A DNA stretch of 64,000 nucleotides, taken from NCBI RefSeq assembly GCF_004360225.1, contig NZ_SNUA01000004.1, forward strand, positions 62,001-126,000. Direction: 5' to 3'. Source of the stretch: Alcanivorax sp. 24. Lineage in GTDB: Bacteria > Pseudomonadota > Gammaproteobacteria > Pseudomonadales > Alcanivoracaceae. The notes under the pieces were generated by a model that saw only the letters and a list, made by a program, of their open reading frames with translations, did not search any database and was not told the origin of the DNA. The translations under genes and the position numbers were made by a program. Of the stretch, positions 44,836 to 57,790 are shown in pieces. How positions within the stretch are numbered: the stretch's first letter is position 1; the number at the start of each line of letters is the position of its first letter.

Positions 44836-44851
44836 ACAAACGATACTTTGT
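44836..44851. promoter_or_regulatory. LysR-type box in the GST/LysR gap
   Basis: ACAAA-CGATAC-TTTGT, an inverted repeat with the T-N11-A-like geometry of LysR binding sites, 52 bases upstream of the GST start and 34 bases before the regulator start. A second one, ATTAGTGATATTAAT, follows at 44863-44877. Confidence 0.5.
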
Positions 44852-44884
44852 AGGGTCTGGGCATTAGTGATATTAATGTCGCCC

Positions 44885-45769
44885 ATGGACAGAAACTCGC
44901 TTCCGCCCCTGCAAACGCTGGTGGCATTCGAGGCCAGCGTCCGGCTGCGCAGCTTCACTCTGGCCGCCCAGGAGCTGTCACTGACCCAGGGCGCGATCAG
45001 CCAGCACATCCGTTCCCTTGAGCAGCGTCTGGGACGGCGGTTGTTCGAGCGGCAACGTCAGGGCGTTGCCCCCACCAGGGAAGCCCAACATCTGGCCTTG
45101 CAGGTGCGCCAGGGCCTGAGCGTTCTGGAGCGTGCTTTCAAGACACCCGGTCGCCGGCGCCACGCCACCACGTTGCGTTTGAGCACCTTGCCGAGCATCG
45201 CGCGACACTGGCTGTTACCGCGTCTGGCCGATTTCCATCAACGCTTTCCCGACATCCGCGTGGAGGTGTCCACCGACGTCGATCTGGTCAAGCTCGGGCG
45301 TAACGCGGACAGCGACGTGGCACTGCGCTACGGCCCGGGGGGCTGGCCCGGCCTGCAATCGGAGGCATTGTCTTCGGAGTGGGTATACCCGGTGGCCAGT
45401 CCGGATTATCGCGATGGTAAACTGCCCCGCAGGCGGGCGGATCTGGACCATTGCGTTTTGCTACGTCACACGGCACAGCCCTGGGCGCTGTGGCTCCAAG
45501 CCGCGGGCCTGGCACTGATCAACAGCGATCACGGTCCGCTCTTCCCCAGCCTGACCAGCCTGCTGGCAGCGGCGGAAAACGGCGAAGGCATTGCGCTGGC
45601 GCGGCATCATCTGGTGCGGGACGCGCTCGCGGCAGGCCGTCTGGTTCGATTGTGGAAGACTCAGGTAACCGACGTACATCGCTATTATCTGGTCTGGGCC
45701 CACCAAGCCGATAAGGACGACACCATCGACACCTTACGTCAATGGCTGAAAACCGCCTTTACTCTCTAA
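44885..45769 (+). CDS. LysR family regulator, GcvA-like
   Basis: DNA-binding regulator of 294 aa. Helix-turn-helix: LPPLQTLVAFEASVRLRSFTLAAQELSLTQGAISQHIRSLEQRLGRRLFER, the GcvA/AmpR subgroup pattern; C-terminal LysR substrate domain with ASPDYRDG. ATG 44885 is the best match for family starts; ATG 44876 or GTG 44867 are possible, none with a good ribosome site. It is divergent from the GST gene. Its stop overlaps the stop of the antiporter gene on the other strand by three bases. Confidence 0.9.
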   Translation: MDRNSLPPLQTLVAFEASVRLRSFTLAAQELSLTQGAISQHIRSLEQRLGRRLFERQRQGVAPTREAQHLALQVRQGLSVLERAFKTPGRRRHATTLRLSTLPSIARHWLLPRLADFHQRFPDIRVEVSTDVDLVKLGRNADSDVALRYGPGGWPGLQSEALSSEWVYPVASPDYRDGKLPRRRADLDHCVLLRHTAQPWALWLQAAGLALINSDHGPLFPSLTSLLAAAENGEGIALARHHLVRDALAAGRLVRLWKTQVTDVHRYYLVWAHQADKDDTIDTLRQWLKTAFTL

Positions 45770-47100
45770 ATCGACGGTGCCGGGCGGCGCGCTTTCAGTC
45801 GTGGCCAGTTGAAGGCAATGGCCAGCAGCGCCGCCAGTCCCAGCGCCCAGCAATAGTGAATGGCGCCGATCAATGACAACGGCGACAGTGAGGCAATGGA
45901 GCAGGCCAGAAGGACTTGGGCGCCGTAAGGAATCAGTCCCTGCACCACGCAGGAAAAGATATCCATAACGCTGGCCGAGCGCCTCGGATCGACGCCATAT
46001 TCCGCGGCGATCTCCTTGGCCATTTCACCACACAGTACAATCGACACCGTGTTGTTGGCGACAAACAGATTGGCGGTAACCACCAGCAGCGCGATACCGA
46101 TTTCACCGGCGCGCTGACTGGACAGCTTCAGCCGGCAGGTCAGCGAATGAATACGTTCGATCAGCCAGCGCGTGCCCCCCTGATCATTCATCAGTTGCGA
46201 CAATCCGCCAATCAGCATCGATAACAGCATGATCTCGAACATGGATTCGAAGCCTTGGTAGATCGCCCCATTGACGTCGACCAGACCGTATTCCGGACTC
46301 AGTATCACGCCAGTGAGCCCGGCGGTGACGATACCAATGACCAATACCACCAAGACATTCAATCCGGACAGCGCCAGCAGGAATACCAGCAGGTAGGGCA
46401 TGACCCGCCAATAGGATACGGCTTCCGACGGCACCGTGTGTTCGCCGTCGCCCAGCAGTGCCAGCAACACCACCGTCGCCAACGCCGCCGGCAATGCTAT
46501 CCAGACATTCACCCGGAATTTGTCCTTGAGGGAGACGCCCTGACTGCGGGTGGCGGCGATGGTGGTGTCAGAGATCATCGACAGGTTGTCGCCCAGCATG
46601 GCGCCACCCACCACCGCTCCCAAGGACAAGGGCAACGACAACGAGGTAGCCTCGGCGAACCCCACCGCGATCGGCGCGGTGGCGGCGATGGTTCCCATGG
46701 AAGTACCCATGGCGGTGGCGATAAAAGCGGAGATCAGGAACAGGGCCGGCAACACCCAACTGGCCGGCATGATCTGCAACCCGAATTGGACGGTGGCATC
46801 AACACTGCCGATACTCTTGCTGACGCTGGCAAAAGCCCCGGCCAACAGGAATACCAGGCACATGAGAATAATATTGGGATGGCCAACCCCCACCAACAGG
46901 CGTTCGACACTGTGATGGAAAGACTGCCGTGCCAGCAGGAATGACAATACAATTGCGACAACCGCCACCACTGGCGCCTTGATTTGATAGAACGCAAGCT
47001 CCGCCCCCGCGGCACTGAAGTAAAGTCCACTACCGAGAAAGACGATCAAAAAAAACAGTAGGGGGATCAGCGCCCATGCCCGGGCGGGAGTTCGCGTCAT
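45766..47100 (-). CDS. NhaC-type Na+/H+ antiporter
   Basis: Inner-membrane antiporter of 444 aa with about 12 helices. ATG 47100 (MTRTPARAWALIPLLFFLIVF) is the natural start; the frame extends upstream to 47247 but those residues read as noise. ATAMGTSMGTIAATAPIAVGFAEATS, GGAMLGDNLSMISDTTIAATRSQG and VANNTVSIVLCGEMAKEIA are the NhaC family blocks. Likely sodium/malate-lactate or Na+/H+ exchange for pH and salt tolerance. Confidence 0.92.
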   Translation of the reverse strand: MTRTPARAWALIPLLFFLIVFLGSGLYFSAAGAELAFYQIKAPVVAVVAIVLSFLLARQSFHHSVERLLVGVGHPNIILMCLVFLLAGAFASVSKSIGSVDATVQFGLQIMPASWVLPALFLISAFIATAMGTSMGTIAATAPIAVGFAEATSLSLPLSLGAVVGGAMLGDNLSMISDTTIAATRSQGVSLKDKFRVNVWIALPAALATVVLLALLGDGEHTVPSEAVSYWRVMPYLLVFLLALSGLNVLVVLVIGIVTAGLTGVILSPEYGLVDVNGAIYQGFESMFEIMLLSMLIGGLSQLMNDQGGTRWLIERIHSLTCRLKLSSQRAGEIGIALLVVTANLFVANNTVSIVLCGEMAKEIAAEYGVDPRRSASVMDIFSCVVQGLIPYGAQVLLACSIASLSPLSLIGAIHYCWALGLAALLAIAFNWPRLKARRPAPSI

Positions 47101-47383
47101 ACTGGCCGGCCTGTCGGTCCAAGAAGTCTGACGGTCCAGTGTAGGGGGAAATTCGGAATGCCGAAACCGGCTCTTAGTCCACGAACAGCGCCGCCGGAGG
47201 CACACAAAGTCCGCGCCCCAACAGACCAGCCCGCCCGTCACCGCCAACCATGGCGATGGCCACCCTGGGCAAGGCCGTTTCAGCCGTGACCCGATGACGT
47301 GCGAGCCCCACCGGCAAGAGCAAGTCCTCGAATAAAGGATGCGCTCCGATCAGCCAGTCCGGTGACACGTCCGCCGGATTTGG
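47101..47383. other. Decayed noncoding segment before the MarR pseudogene
   Basis: A stretch upstream of the antiporter gene with no convincing gene. A minus-strand frame (47174-47527) exists, but its upstream half is antisense to the MarR remnant and the rest has no family resemblance or ribosome site. Probably gene debris; the antiporter promoter should also be here. Confidence 0.4.
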
Positions 47384-47646
47384 TCCGCCCTGCTTGGCCG
47401 TCCGGGTTTTCTCATTCGCCGTCTGCACCAGGTCCACTGCGGGCTGTTTCTGGATGAAACCCGGGAGCACAACATCGCGCCGGTTCAGTACAGCCAGGCG
47501 CACGAAATCGGGCACATGAGCGCACAATCGAGGCCATCCCGAAAGATCAGCGTGATGTCTTCATGTTGCAGTTGATCAGACTGGTGGAAGCCAATAACGA
47601 AAACGGCAGCGCGCCATTCCGCTTAAACAAGGACGGCGACGGATAA
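47384..47646 (+). pseudogene. MarR-family regulator pseudogene with internal deletion and frameshift
   Basis: Two MarR pieces in different frames. First (47384-47494): LLGRPGFLIRRLHQVHCGLF then LDETREHNIAPVQYS, the N-terminal dimer/helix region of MarR proteins, without a start codon in frame. Second (47497-47646, shifted): RAHERTIEAIPKDQRDVFML then QLIRLVEANNENGSAPFRL, a MarR C-terminal helix, ending in TAA. The winged-helix middle (~80 residues) is missing at the junction. A HEIGH string at the junction is a frame artefact. Confidence 0.7.
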
Positions 47647-47710
47647 CCGTCACCGCTCACTCCGCCATGCTAGTACACCACTCGCCAGCAGGCTGACTCC
47701 CACGGATAAT

Positions 47711-47855
47711 GCTACGAAGCCGCTGTGGGAGCTTGCTTGCAAGCGAATGGCCAACGGCCCGGGGGGTATTCGCGGCCCAGGCCGCTTCCCACAGTAATGG
47801 GCCACGAAGCCGCTATGCTATATAGGAGCTTGGTCCGGGCGGCGGGCTGCCGGCG
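47711..47855. repeat. Cluster of three REP units beside glmS
   Basis: Unit 1 at 47711-47738: GCTACGAAGCCGCTGTGGGA then GCTTGCTTGCAAGCGAAT. Unit 2, inverted, at 47768-47795: ATTCGCGGCC...GCTTCCCACAG. Unit 3, degenerate, at 47802-47852: CACGAAGCCGCTATGC...TAGGAGCTTGGTCCGGGCGGCGGGC. It lies just beyond the glmS stop. Confidence 0.8.
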
Positions 47856-47900
47856 TTATTACTCCACCGTTACCGACTTGGCCAGGTTGCGTGGCTGGTC
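47830..47900 (-). other. Tn7 attachment region (attTn7) at the glmS 3' end
   Basis: The conserved final glmS codons (NLAKSVTVE) are the recognition site of TnsD-type proteins, and insertions fall ~25 bases beyond the stop (about 47835 here). No Tn7 end or transposition gene is seen, so the site looks unoccupied; REP units and a MarR remnant fill the space. Confidence 0.45.
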
Positions 47901-49688
47901 CACATCGGTCCCCCGCAGCACCGCCACATGATAGCTGAGCAGCTGCAACGGCACGGTATAGACGATGGGAGCGATGATTTCCGGCACCGCCGGCAGATTG
48001 AGCACGTGGATCCCTTCGCCCTCTTTTACACGCGCGTTCTTATCCGCGAACAGATACAGCTCTCCACCGCGGGCGCGCACTTCCTGCAGGTTGGATTTCA
48101 GTTTTTCCAGCAACTCATCGTTGGGCGCCACCGCCACCACCGGCATGTCTTTGTCCACCAGCGCCAGTGGCCCATGCTTCAATTCACCGGCCGGGTAAGC
48201 TTCGGCATGGATGTAGGAAATTTCCTTGAGCTTGAGCGCCCCTTCCATGGCCACGGGGAACTGGACACCGCGCCCAAGGAACAGGGTGTGATGTTTTTCC
48301 ACAAAGGCCCGGGAGAGTTGCTCGATCGGCTTGTCCAGAGCCGAGGCTTGTTCGATCAGGTTCGGTAGCTGACGCAGTTCGTTGAGAATACTCTCGACCT
48401 TCTCATCGTCCAGGCCTTTACGACGGCCCAAAGCCATCACCAGCATCAACAGGGCAGCCAGCTGGGTGGTGAACGCCTTGGTGGAAGCCACCCCGATTTC
48501 CGGGCCGGCCTTGGTCAGGAACGCCAATTCGGATTCACGCACCAGGGAGGAACCGTCCACATTGCAAATTGCCAGCCGGCCCACATAGTTACTGGAGTCG
48601 GTATCACGCAGAGCCGCCAGGGTATCAGCGGTTTCCCCGCTCTGGGAGATGGTGACGAACAGCGTGCCTTCCGGCACCACGTGCTGACGATAACGGAACT
48701 CACTGGCCACCTCCACCTGGCAAGGGATACCGGCGAGCGCTTCCAGCCAGTAACGGGCCACCATCCCCGCGTGGTAGCTGGTGCCGCAAGCAACGATCTG
48801 CACCGTGCGCACCTGGTCGAACACCGCCGCCGCCCGCTCTCCAAAAGCGGCGCTCACACTTTGCGGTGAGTCGATGCGGTCTTCCAGGGTGCGCTGGATG
48901 GCCGCCGGCTGCTCGAAGATTTCCTTCTGCATGTAATGGCGGTATTCGCCCTTTTCCGCATCCTCGTGCGCACCGTCCAACTCGTGCACCTCACGGTTCA
49001 CTTCATTGCCGTCCACATCAAAGATGCGCACGCCTTCAAGCGTCACATCCACCATGTCCCCTTCATCGAGGAACACGAAGCGGTTGGTCACCGGCAGCAG
49101 TGCCAATTGATCGGATGCCACATAGTTTTCATCGATCCCCAACCCCACCACTAGCGGGGAGCCGGAGCGGACCGCAACCAGACGATGGGGCTCCCGCGCA
49201 TGGACCACGCCCAGGGCATAGGCGCCGCGCAGCCGCTTGACCACGCTTTGCAACGCCCCGAACAGGTCGCCGGTTTCCGCCATGGCGCGGTGTACCAAAT
49301 GCACCACCACCTCGGTATCGGTGTCGGAAGCGAATTGATAGCCTTCGCTTTCCAGCTCCTCGCGCAATTCCTGGAAGTTCTCGATGATACCGTTATGCAC
49401 CAGGGCCAGTTCCTCACCGGACAGGTGAGGGTGGGCATTTTTTTCGGAAGGGCGGCCATGAGTAGCCCAACGGGTGTGCGCAATACCGGTGAAGCCGTTG
49501 GCATTGGTTTCACGGACCGCCTGCTCCAATCCGGCCACTTTCCCCTGGCGACGCACGCGCTGCAAACCCTGGTCATTGATCAGAGCCACACCGGCACTGT
49601 CGTAGCCCCGGTATTCCAGGCGTTTCAGGCCGGTGATCAAAATGTTGCTGACGTTGCGCTGAGCCACAGCTCCGACAATTCCGCACAT
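47859..49688 (-). CDS. glmS: Glutamine-fructose-6-phosphate aminotransferase GlmS
   Basis: Cytosolic enzyme making glucosamine-6-phosphate, first step toward UDP-GlcNAc for peptidoglycan and LPS; 609 aa. N-terminal glutaminase starts with catalytic Cys2 (MCGIVGAV), then [14 protein letters not shown] and HTRWATHG. Two SIS sugar isomerase domains follow ([82 protein letters not shown]). Ends NLAKSVTVE. Lies 19 bases after glmU on the same strand, an operon widespread in proteobacteria. Confidence 0.98.
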   Translation of the reverse strand: MCGIVGAVAQRNVSNILITGLKRLEYRGYDSAGVALINDQGLQRVRRQGKVAGLEQAVRETNANGFTGIAHTRWATHGRPSEKNAHPHLSGEELALVHNGIIENFQELREELESEGYQFASDTDTEVVVHLVHRAMAETGDLFGALQSVVKRLRGAYALGVVHAREPHRLVAVRSGSPLVVGLGIDENYVASDQLALLPVTNRFVFLDEGDMVDVTLEGVRIFDVDGNEVNREVHELDGAHEDAEKGEYRHYMQKEIFEQPAAIQRTLEDRIDSPQSVSAAFGERAAAVFDQVRTVQIVACGTSYHAGMVARYWLEALAGIPCQVEVASEFRYRQHVVPEGTLFVTISQSGETADTLAALRDTDSSNYVGRLAICNVDGSSLVRESELAFLTKAGPEIGVASTKAFTTQLAALLMLVMALGRRKGLDDEKVESILNELRQLPNLIEQASALDKPIEQLSRAFVEKHHTLFLGRGVQFPVAMEGALKLKEISYIHAEAYPAGELKHGPLALVDKDMPVVAVAPNDELLEKLKSNLQEVRARGGELYLFADKNARVKEGEGIHVLNLPAVPEIIAPIVYTVPLQLLSYHVAVLRGTDVDQPRNLAKSVTVE

Positions 49689-49707
49689 AACGGTCTTACT
49701 CCTTGCT

Positions 49708-51075
49708 TCACTGATCCTGTTTTTTTACAGGACGCTGCCAATCCATAATGTTGCGCTGTTTACCGCGCGCCACTGCCAGAGCGTTGTCTTCCACATCCCG
49801 GGTAATGGTGCTGCCCGCGCCGATGGTGGCATTTTCGCCAATGGTGACCGGCGCGACCAGTGAAGAATTGGAGCCGATGAATGCGCCATCCTTCATGATC
49901 GTTTGGTATTTGTTAACGCCGTCATAATTGCAGGTAATGGTACCCGCGCCGACATTCACGCCTTTGCCGATCCGGCTGTCACCGATGTAGGTCAGGTGAT
50001 TTACCTTCGACCCTTCGCCGATGGCCGCTTTCTTGGTCTCGACGAAATTCCCGACCTTCGCTTTGGCCGCCAGTTCCGTGCCCGGGCGCAGGCGGGCAAA
50101 CGGCCCCACCTGGCAATGCTCACCCACCCGTGCGCCGTCGATGACGGAGTTGGCTTCCACCACGGTGTGAGCGCCGAGATGGGCATCCCGAATCAAACAA
50201 TTGGGGCCGATACGCACGCCGGGCTCGATGGTGACCTTGCCTTCCAGGACCACGTTGACATCCATCATCACGTCACCGGCCACTTGAACATCACCGCGCA
50301 CGTCAAGACGGGCCGGGTCCATCAGCGTGACGCCGGCACGCATCAGCGCCTCGGCCTGGTTCAGTTGATAGACCCGTTCCAGCCGCGCCAGCTGCACGCG
50401 GTCATTGACGCCATCCACTTCCCACGGAAAAGCGGGTTGGGCGGCTTCCACCATCATTCCCTTCTCCACCGCCATGGCGATCAGGTCGGTCAGGTAATAT
50501 TCGCCCTGAGCGTTGTTGTTGGACAGCGCCGGCAGACTTTCCGCCAGAAACTGGCGGGTACAGGCGAGGATACCGGTGTTGATCTCCGAGATGCGTTTTT
50601 CGTCTTCGCTGGCGTCTTTTTGCTCAACAATACGCCGCACCTTACCGTCCTCGCCACGAACGATACGTCCGTAACCGGAAGGGTCATCCATGGTCAGGGT
50701 CATCAACGCCAGGGTCCGGTCGTTCACCCGGGCGACAAACTCCCGCAGGGTTTCCGGGCGGATCAGCGGAACGTCGCCGTAGAGGACCAATACCACGTCC
50801 TCTTCCAAATAAGGCAGCGCCTGGGCCACGGCATGGCCAGTACCGAGCTGTTCGGCTTGTTCCGCCCAGCGCAGATTGGTTCCCTGCACCGCTTCGCGCA
50901 CCTTCTCGCCACCGTGGCCATACACCAGCACGGTATTCAACGGGTCAAGTGCCGCCGCCGCGTCGACAACATGCTGTACCATCGGCCGCCCGGCGATGCC
51001 GTGAAGCACTTTGGGGAGGGCGGACTTCATGCGGGTTCCTTTACCCGCGGCAAGGATCACTACCGCTAGGTTCAT
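49708..51075 (-). CDS. glmU: Bifunctional UDP-GlcNAc pyrophosphorylase / acetyltransferase GlmU
   Basis: Makes UDP-N-acetylglucosamine from glucosamine-1-phosphate; 455 aa. Uridyltransferase half: [22 protein letters not shown], with YGDVPLI and NTGILA; left-handed beta-helix half with hexapeptide repeats ([21 protein letters not shown] ...), [17 protein letters not shown] and [13 protein letters not shown] 51075 fits the family start. Separated from atpC by a terminator, so it has its own promoter in the ~65-base gap; glmS follows. Confidence 0.97.
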   Translation of the reverse strand: MNLAVVILAAGKGTRMKSALPKVLHGIAGRPMVQHVVDAAAALDPLNTVLVYGHGGEKVREAVQGTNLRWAEQAEQLGTGHAVAQALPYLEEDVVLVLYGDVPLIRPETLREFVARVNDRTLALMTLTMDDPSGYGRIVRGEDGKVRRIVEQKDASEDEKRISEINTGILACTRQFLAESLPALSNNNAQGEYYLTDLIAMAVEKGMMVEAAQPAFPWEVDGVNDRVQLARLERVYQLNQAEALMRAGVTLMDPARLDVRGDVQVAGDVMMDVNVVLEGKVTIEPGVRIGPNCLIRDAHLGAHTVVEANSVIDGARVGEHCQVGPFARLRPGTELAAKAKVGNFVETKKAAIGEGSKVNHLTYIGDSRIGKGVNVGAGTITCNYDGVNKYQTIMKDGAFIGSNSSLVAPVTIGENATIGAGSTITRDVEDNALAVARGKQRNIMDWQRPVKKQDQ

Positions 51076-51140
51076 GTCTGTTCCGGGCTCCATAACAGGG
51101 TCGAAAGGGTATTTATCCTATCCCTCGACCATTGCAAATA

Positions 51141-51171
51141 AAAAAAGGGCGGCACAGGGCCACCCTTTTTT
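51141..51171 (-). terminator. Terminator after the atp operon
   Basis: Stem AAAAAAGGGCGG / CCACCCTTTTTT (one G-U pair) with loop CACAGGG, 33 bases beyond the atpC stop. A-tract and T-tract both present, so it may work in both directions. Confidence 0.85.
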
Positions 51172-51203
51172 ACATCTCTTTGAAAATGGTGCCAACGCAA
51201 GCG

Positions 51204-51629
51204 TCAGCGCTTGGCCATTTTCTTGATCTGCTCAATGGTCCGCAGGCGGGCTGAGGCCTCCGCCAGAACAGCGGCGGCACGCGTGTAATCCATTTCCGAG
51301 TTCTTCCCTTCCAGCGCTTCCTTGGCACGCTGTCTGGCTTGCTCCGCCTGGGCACCGTCCATATCCTGGGCGCGCTCGGCGGTGTCGGCCAGCACCGTCA
51401 CCAATTTCGGCTGGACTTCCAGGAAGCCACCGGACACGTAGAACACTTCTTCCTCACCGTTCTGCAGCTTCACTCTCACCGGGCCTGGCTTGAGGCGGGT
51501 CAGCAACGGAGCGTGGCCGGGTAGAACACCCAGGTCACCTTCGATACCCGCCGCTACCACCATCTCCACCAGACCGGAGAAGAGCTGTCTTTCAGCGCTT
51601 ACAATATCGCAATGCACGGTCATCGCCAT
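51204..51629 (-). CDS. atpC: ATP synthase epsilon subunit
   Basis: F1 central-stalk subunit of 141 aa, coupling and inhibitory. [51 protein letters not shown] is the beta-sandwich; the C-terminal helical hairpin ([11 protein letters not shown]...[15 protein letters not shown]) is complete. ATG 51629 follows GGAGG. Last gene of the atp operon. Confidence 0.97.
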   Translation of the reverse strand: MAMTVHCDIVSAERQLFSGLVEMVVAAGIEGDLGVLPGHAPLLTRLKPGPVRVKLQNGEEEVFYVSGGFLEVQPKLVTVLADTAERAQDMDGAQAEQARQRAKEALEGKNSEMDYTRAAAVLAEASARLRTIEQIKKMAKR

Positions 51630-51650
51630 TTCGGTTCCTCCCCGTGCAGG

Positions 51651-53048
<1,398 letters not shown>

Positions 53049-53095
53049 TTAAACTTGCGTTTTTCGCCGCGTTTACCGGTATTGTCGCCAAGCCG

Positions 53096-53956
53096 TTATA
53101 CCGCGGCGGCACCACCAACGATTTCGGAAATTTCCTGCGTAATGGCTGCCTGGCGCGCTTTGTTGTACACCAGTTGCAGATCACGAATGATGTCACCGGC
53201 GTTATCACTGGCCGCCTTCATCGCCACCATCCGCGCCGCCTGTTCGCAGGCATTGTTCTCTACCACACCCTGGTATACCTGGGACTCGATGAACCGCACC
53301 AGCAGTTCATCAAGCAGCTCCTTGGGCGCCGGCTCATAGATGTAGTCCCAATGGCGTTTGAGCTCTTCATCGTCGCCCGGCTCCAGCGGCAACAACTGGA
53401 TCTGCTTGGCCTGCTGGGTCATGGTGTTCACGAATTCGTTGTACATGATGTACAGACGGTCGATCTCACCGGACTCATAGGCTTCCAGCATGACCTTGAT
53501 GGAGCCCACCAGGTCTTCCAGATGCGGGGTATCGCCCAGACCGTTGACGGTGGCTTGCACGTCACCGCCCATGCTCTTGAAGAAGCTGATCCCCTTGGAA
53601 CCCACCAGGCAATAGCTCACCTTGGCACCTTGCTCCTGCCATTCACGGGCGCCCTGCACCACTTTCTTGAGCAGGTTCACGTTCAGGCCACCGCACAAAC
53701 CCCGATCAGAGGTCACCACGATGTAGCCCACGCTTTTCACTTCCCGCTCTTGCAGGTAGGTGTGCCGGTATTCCAGATCAGCGTTGGCAAGATGCGCCAC
53801 CACCTGACGAATGCGGGTGGCGTAGGGCTTGCTGGCAGCCATGCGGTCCTGCGCCTTGCGCATTTTGCTGGCCGCCACCATCTCCATTGCACGGGTGATC
53901 TTCTTCGTGCTCTGGACGCTAGAGATCTTGCCTTTGATCTCTTTACCGCTAGCCAT
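53096..53956 (-). CDS. atpG: ATP synthase gamma subunit
   Basis: Rotor shaft of F1, 286 aa. N-terminal [30 protein letters not shown] and C-terminal [45 protein letters not shown] form the coiled coil; Rossmann part [16 protein letters not shown]. Canonical order. Confidence 0.98.
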   Translation of the reverse strand: MASGKEIKGKISSVQSTKKITRAMEMVAASKMRKAQDRMAASKPYATRIRQVVAHLANADLEYRHTYLQEREVKSVGYIVVTSDRGLCGGLNVNLLKKVVQGAREWQEQGAKVSYCLVGSKGISFFKSMGGDVQATVNGLGDTPHLEDLVGSIKVMLEAYESGEIDRLYIMYNEFVNTMTQQAKQIQLLPLEPGDDEELKRHWDYIYEPAPKELLDELLVRFIESQVYQGVVENNACEQAARMVAMKAASDNAGDIIRDLQLVYNKARQAAITQEISEIVGGAAAV

Positions 53957-53979
53957 AGGACTAATCCTTTTTTAGCGAA

Positions 53980-55524
53980 TTACCAGGTTTGGGTGGCCTT
54001 GAACTGTTCGATGCCTTCTTTGATGCCGGCTTCGATTTCGTCGTTGTAGTCACCCTTCTCGTTGATTCTGTCCATCAACGCTTTCTGTTCGCTGTTCATA
54101 TAGTCCAGCAGAGCCGCTTCAAAGGCGCCGATTTTCTCGACTTCGATACCTTTCAGGTAGCCTTCGTTGGCGGCGTACAGCACCACGCCCATTTCGGCGA
54201 TGCTCATCGGGCTGTACTGGTTTTGTTTCATCAGCTCGGTAACCGCCTGACCATGCTCCAGCTGCTCGCGGGTAGCGTCGTCCAGGTCGGAAGCGAACTG
54301 GGCGAAAGCCGCCAGTTCACGATACTGAGCCAGTGCCAGACGAATACCGCCGCCCAGCTTCTTGATGATCTTGGTCTGGGCCGCGCCGCCCACACGGGAT
54401 ACGGACACACCGGCGTTCATCGCCGGACGGATGCCGGAGTTGAACAGGTCGGTTTCCAGGAAGATCTGACCGTCGGTGATGGAAATCACGTTGGTCGGTA
54501 CGAACGCGGAAACGTCACCACCCTGGGTTTCAATGATCGGCAGCGCGGTCAGAGACCCGGTCTTGCCTTTCACTTCACCGTTGGTGAATTTTTCCACGTA
54601 TTCTTCGTTTACCTTGGCGGCGCGCTCCAGCAGACGGGAGTGCAGGTAGAACACGTCACCAGGATAAGCTTCACGACCCGGCGGACGACGCAGCAGCAGG
54701 GAGATCTGACGATACGCCCAGGCTTGCTTGGTCAGGTCATCATAGACGATCAGGGCATCTTCACCGCGATCACGGAAGTACTCGCCCATGGCACAACCGG
54801 CGAACGGCGCCAGGAATTGCATGGAAGCCGGATCGGAGGCGGAAGCCGCCACCACGATGGTGTTTTGCATCGCTCCGTGTTCTTCCAGTTTGCGCACCAC
54901 GTTGGCGATGGTGGACTGCTTCTGACCAACCGCCACATAGACACAGCGGACGCCGGAGTCTCTCTGGTTGATGATGGCATCAACCGCCACAGCGGTCTTA
55001 CCAATCTGACGGTCACCGATGATCAGCTCACGCTGACCACGGCCAATCGGCACCATGGAGTCGATGGACTTATAACCGGTCTGCACCGGTTCGTTCACCT
55101 CTTTCCGCCAGATAACGCCGGGAGCTACTTTTTCCACCGCGTCGGTCTGGGCTGCATTGATCGGGCCCTTGCCATCGATCGGGTTACCCAGGGCATCCAC
55201 CACGCGACCCAGCAGTTCCGGACCAGTGGGCACTTCCAGAATACGGCCGGTACAACGGACCTTCTGGCCTTCGGCCAAACCCAGGTAGTCACCCAGGACC
55301 ACGGCACCGACAGAGTCCTGCTCAAGGTTAAGGGCCATGCCGTAGATGCCGCCTTCAAACTCGATCATCTCACCGAACATCACGTCGGCAAGACCATGAA
55401 TGCGCACAATACCATCGGATACGGATACCACCGTACCTTCGTTGCGTGCCTCGGTGGAGGTATCAAGTTTTTCAATGCGGGACTTGATAATCTCGCTGAT
55501 TTCGGACGGGTTGAGTTGCTGCAT
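53980..55524 (-). CDS. atpA: ATP synthase alpha subunit
   Basis: Non-catalytic nucleotide-binding F1 subunit, 514 aa. [20 protein letters not shown] start; P-loop [31 protein letters not shown]; the arginine finger region [12 protein letters not shown] is intact. Canonical. Confidence 0.98.
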   Translation of the reverse strand: MQQLNPSEISEIIKSRIEKLDTSTEARNEGTVVSVSDGIVRIHGLADVMFGEMIEFEGGIYGMALNLEQDSVGAVVLGDYLGLAEGQKVRCTGRILEVPTGPELLGRVVDALGNPIDGKGPINAAQTDAVEKVAPGVIWRKEVNEPVQTGYKSIDSMVPIGRGQRELIIGDRQIGKTAVAVDAIINQRDSGVRCVYVAVGQKQSTIANVVRKLEEHGAMQNTIVVAASASDPASMQFLAPFAGCAMGEYFRDRGEDALIVYDDLTKQAWAYRQISLLLRRPPGREAYPGDVFYLHSRLLERAAKVNEEYVEKFTNGEVKGKTGSLTALPIIETQGGDVSAFVPTNVISITDGQIFLETDLFNSGIRPAMNAGVSVSRVGGAAQTKIIKKLGGGIRLALAQYRELAAFAQFASDLDDATREQLEHGQAVTELMKQNQYSPMSIAEMGVVLYAANEGYLKGIEVEKIGAFEAALLDYMNSEQKALMDRINEKGDYNDEIEAGIKEGIEQFKATQTW

Positions 55525-55540
55525 CTCTAGTCCCTCAAAC

Positions 55541-56077
55541 TCAAGAGTTCAGTTGCTCTGCCAGACGGTTCAGTCGGCCACGCACACTGCCATCAATTAC
55601 GGTATCACCGGCTCGAACCAGCACGCCGCCAATCAGGGCGGGGTCCACGGAAGTGCTGATTTTCACTTCGCCGCCGAGACGTCTTTTCAGAGCATCGACC
55701 AGTCGGCTGATATCGGCGTCTTCCATCTCGTAAGCGGAGATGAGTTCCACATCCGTGAACGCTTGCTGTTCGGCCAGCAGTTCGTGGAACAACGCCAAAA
55801 TCAGCGGCAGAAGCGACAGGCGCTTGTAACGCGCCAGTTGGGCAATGAAGTTACGGCCGCTTTGGTCCAACACATCGCCGCAAACCTGGGCAAAAGCGTC
55901 GACTTTAGCGGCGTCGTCCAGTTGGGGCCGATCCAGAAAGGCGTGCATGGTGGCGTCCTGCGCCACAGCCGCCATCGTGGTCAGCATCTGTTCCCACTTG
56001 TCCAGGACCCCTGCTTCCTTAGCGTACAAAAAAGCCGCTTTGGCGTAGGGGCGTGCGATGGTGGTCAATTCAGCCAT
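55541..56077 (-). CDS. atpH: ATP synthase delta subunit
   Basis: Stator connector of F1 to b, 178 aa. N-terminal [25 protein letters not shown] is the six-helix domain; [32 protein letters not shown] is the conserved C-terminal signature. Confidence 0.97.
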   Translation of the reverse strand: MAELTTIARPYAKAAFLYAKEAGVLDKWEQMLTTMAAVAQDATMHAFLDRPQLDDAAKVDAFAQVCGDVLDQSGRNFIAQLARYKRLSLLPLILALFHELLAEQQAFTDVELISAYEMEDADISRLVDALKRRLGGEVKISTSVDPALIGGVLVRAGDTVIDGSVRGRLNRLAEQLNS

Positions 56078-56092
56078 GGTTTACCCGTTTAC

Positions 56093-56563
56093 TCAGAGTT
56101 CAGCCGCCAACTGGTCCAGAAGCTGCTTGTGAGTGTCGCGGTTGATTTCGCCACCGAGGACTTTCTCGGCACCGTTCAACGCCAGCGCGGACACTTCCTT
56201 ACGCAGCTGCTCGCGAGCCTGATTGACTTCCTGTTCAATCTCAGACTGGGCTTTGGCAATCAGACGCTCACCTTCGGTGCGGGCCTGATCTTTCGCTTCT
56301 TCCACAATCTGATTTGCTCGACGGTTGGCCTGCTCAATGATTTCGGCCGCTTTCTCTTTTGCTTCCTTGAGATTAGCCGTCGCTTTTTCCTGGGCCAGTT
56401 CCAGATCACGCTCGGCGCGATCAGCGGCACTCAGGCCTTCGGCGATCTTCTGTTTTCGTTCTTCCAGCGCCCGTGAAATGGGCGGCCAGACGAACTTCAT
56501 GCAGAAGGCGACGAACAGAGCGAACCAGATGGCCTGGCCGATCAGTGTCAGGTTGATATTCAT
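56093..56563 (-). CDS. atpF: ATP synthase b subunit
   Basis: Peripheral stalk of Fo, 156 aa: one N-terminal membrane helix ([25 protein letters not shown]) and a long charged coiled coil ending LLDQLAAEL. Standard length and place between atpE and atpH. Confidence 0.97.
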   Translation of the reverse strand: MNINLTLIGQAIWFALFVAFCMKFVWPPISRALEERKQKIAEGLSAADRAERDLELAQEKATANLKEAKEKAAEIIEQANRRANQIVEEAKDQARTEGERLIAKAQSEIEQEVNQAREQLRKEVSALALNGAEKVLGGEINRDTHKQLLDQLAAEL

Positions 56564-56598
56564 TGCGCCTCCTTAAATCGGGTGCGGCAGCAATCGAT

Positions 56599-56847
<249 letters not shown>

Positions 56848-56869
56848 TCAGTTAAGGTAAAAACAGTGC

Positions 56870-57790
<921 letters not shown>

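Noticed and set aside
47489-47520. Zinc peptidase-like AHEIGHM string
   Set aside because: It arises where the MarR N-terminal frame runs past its deletion junction; upstream residues are MarR, downstream ones meaningless until a stop, so it is not a peptidase.
47174-47527. 117-residue minus-strand frame upstream of the antiporter
   Set aside because: Its first part is antisense to the recognisable MarR remnant, no ribosome site precedes it, and the remaining residues match no family I know.
47811-47858. Tn7 right or left end downstream of glmS
   Set aside because: No TGTGGGCGGACA-type terminus or tns genes; the TGTGGGA sequences here belong to REP units.
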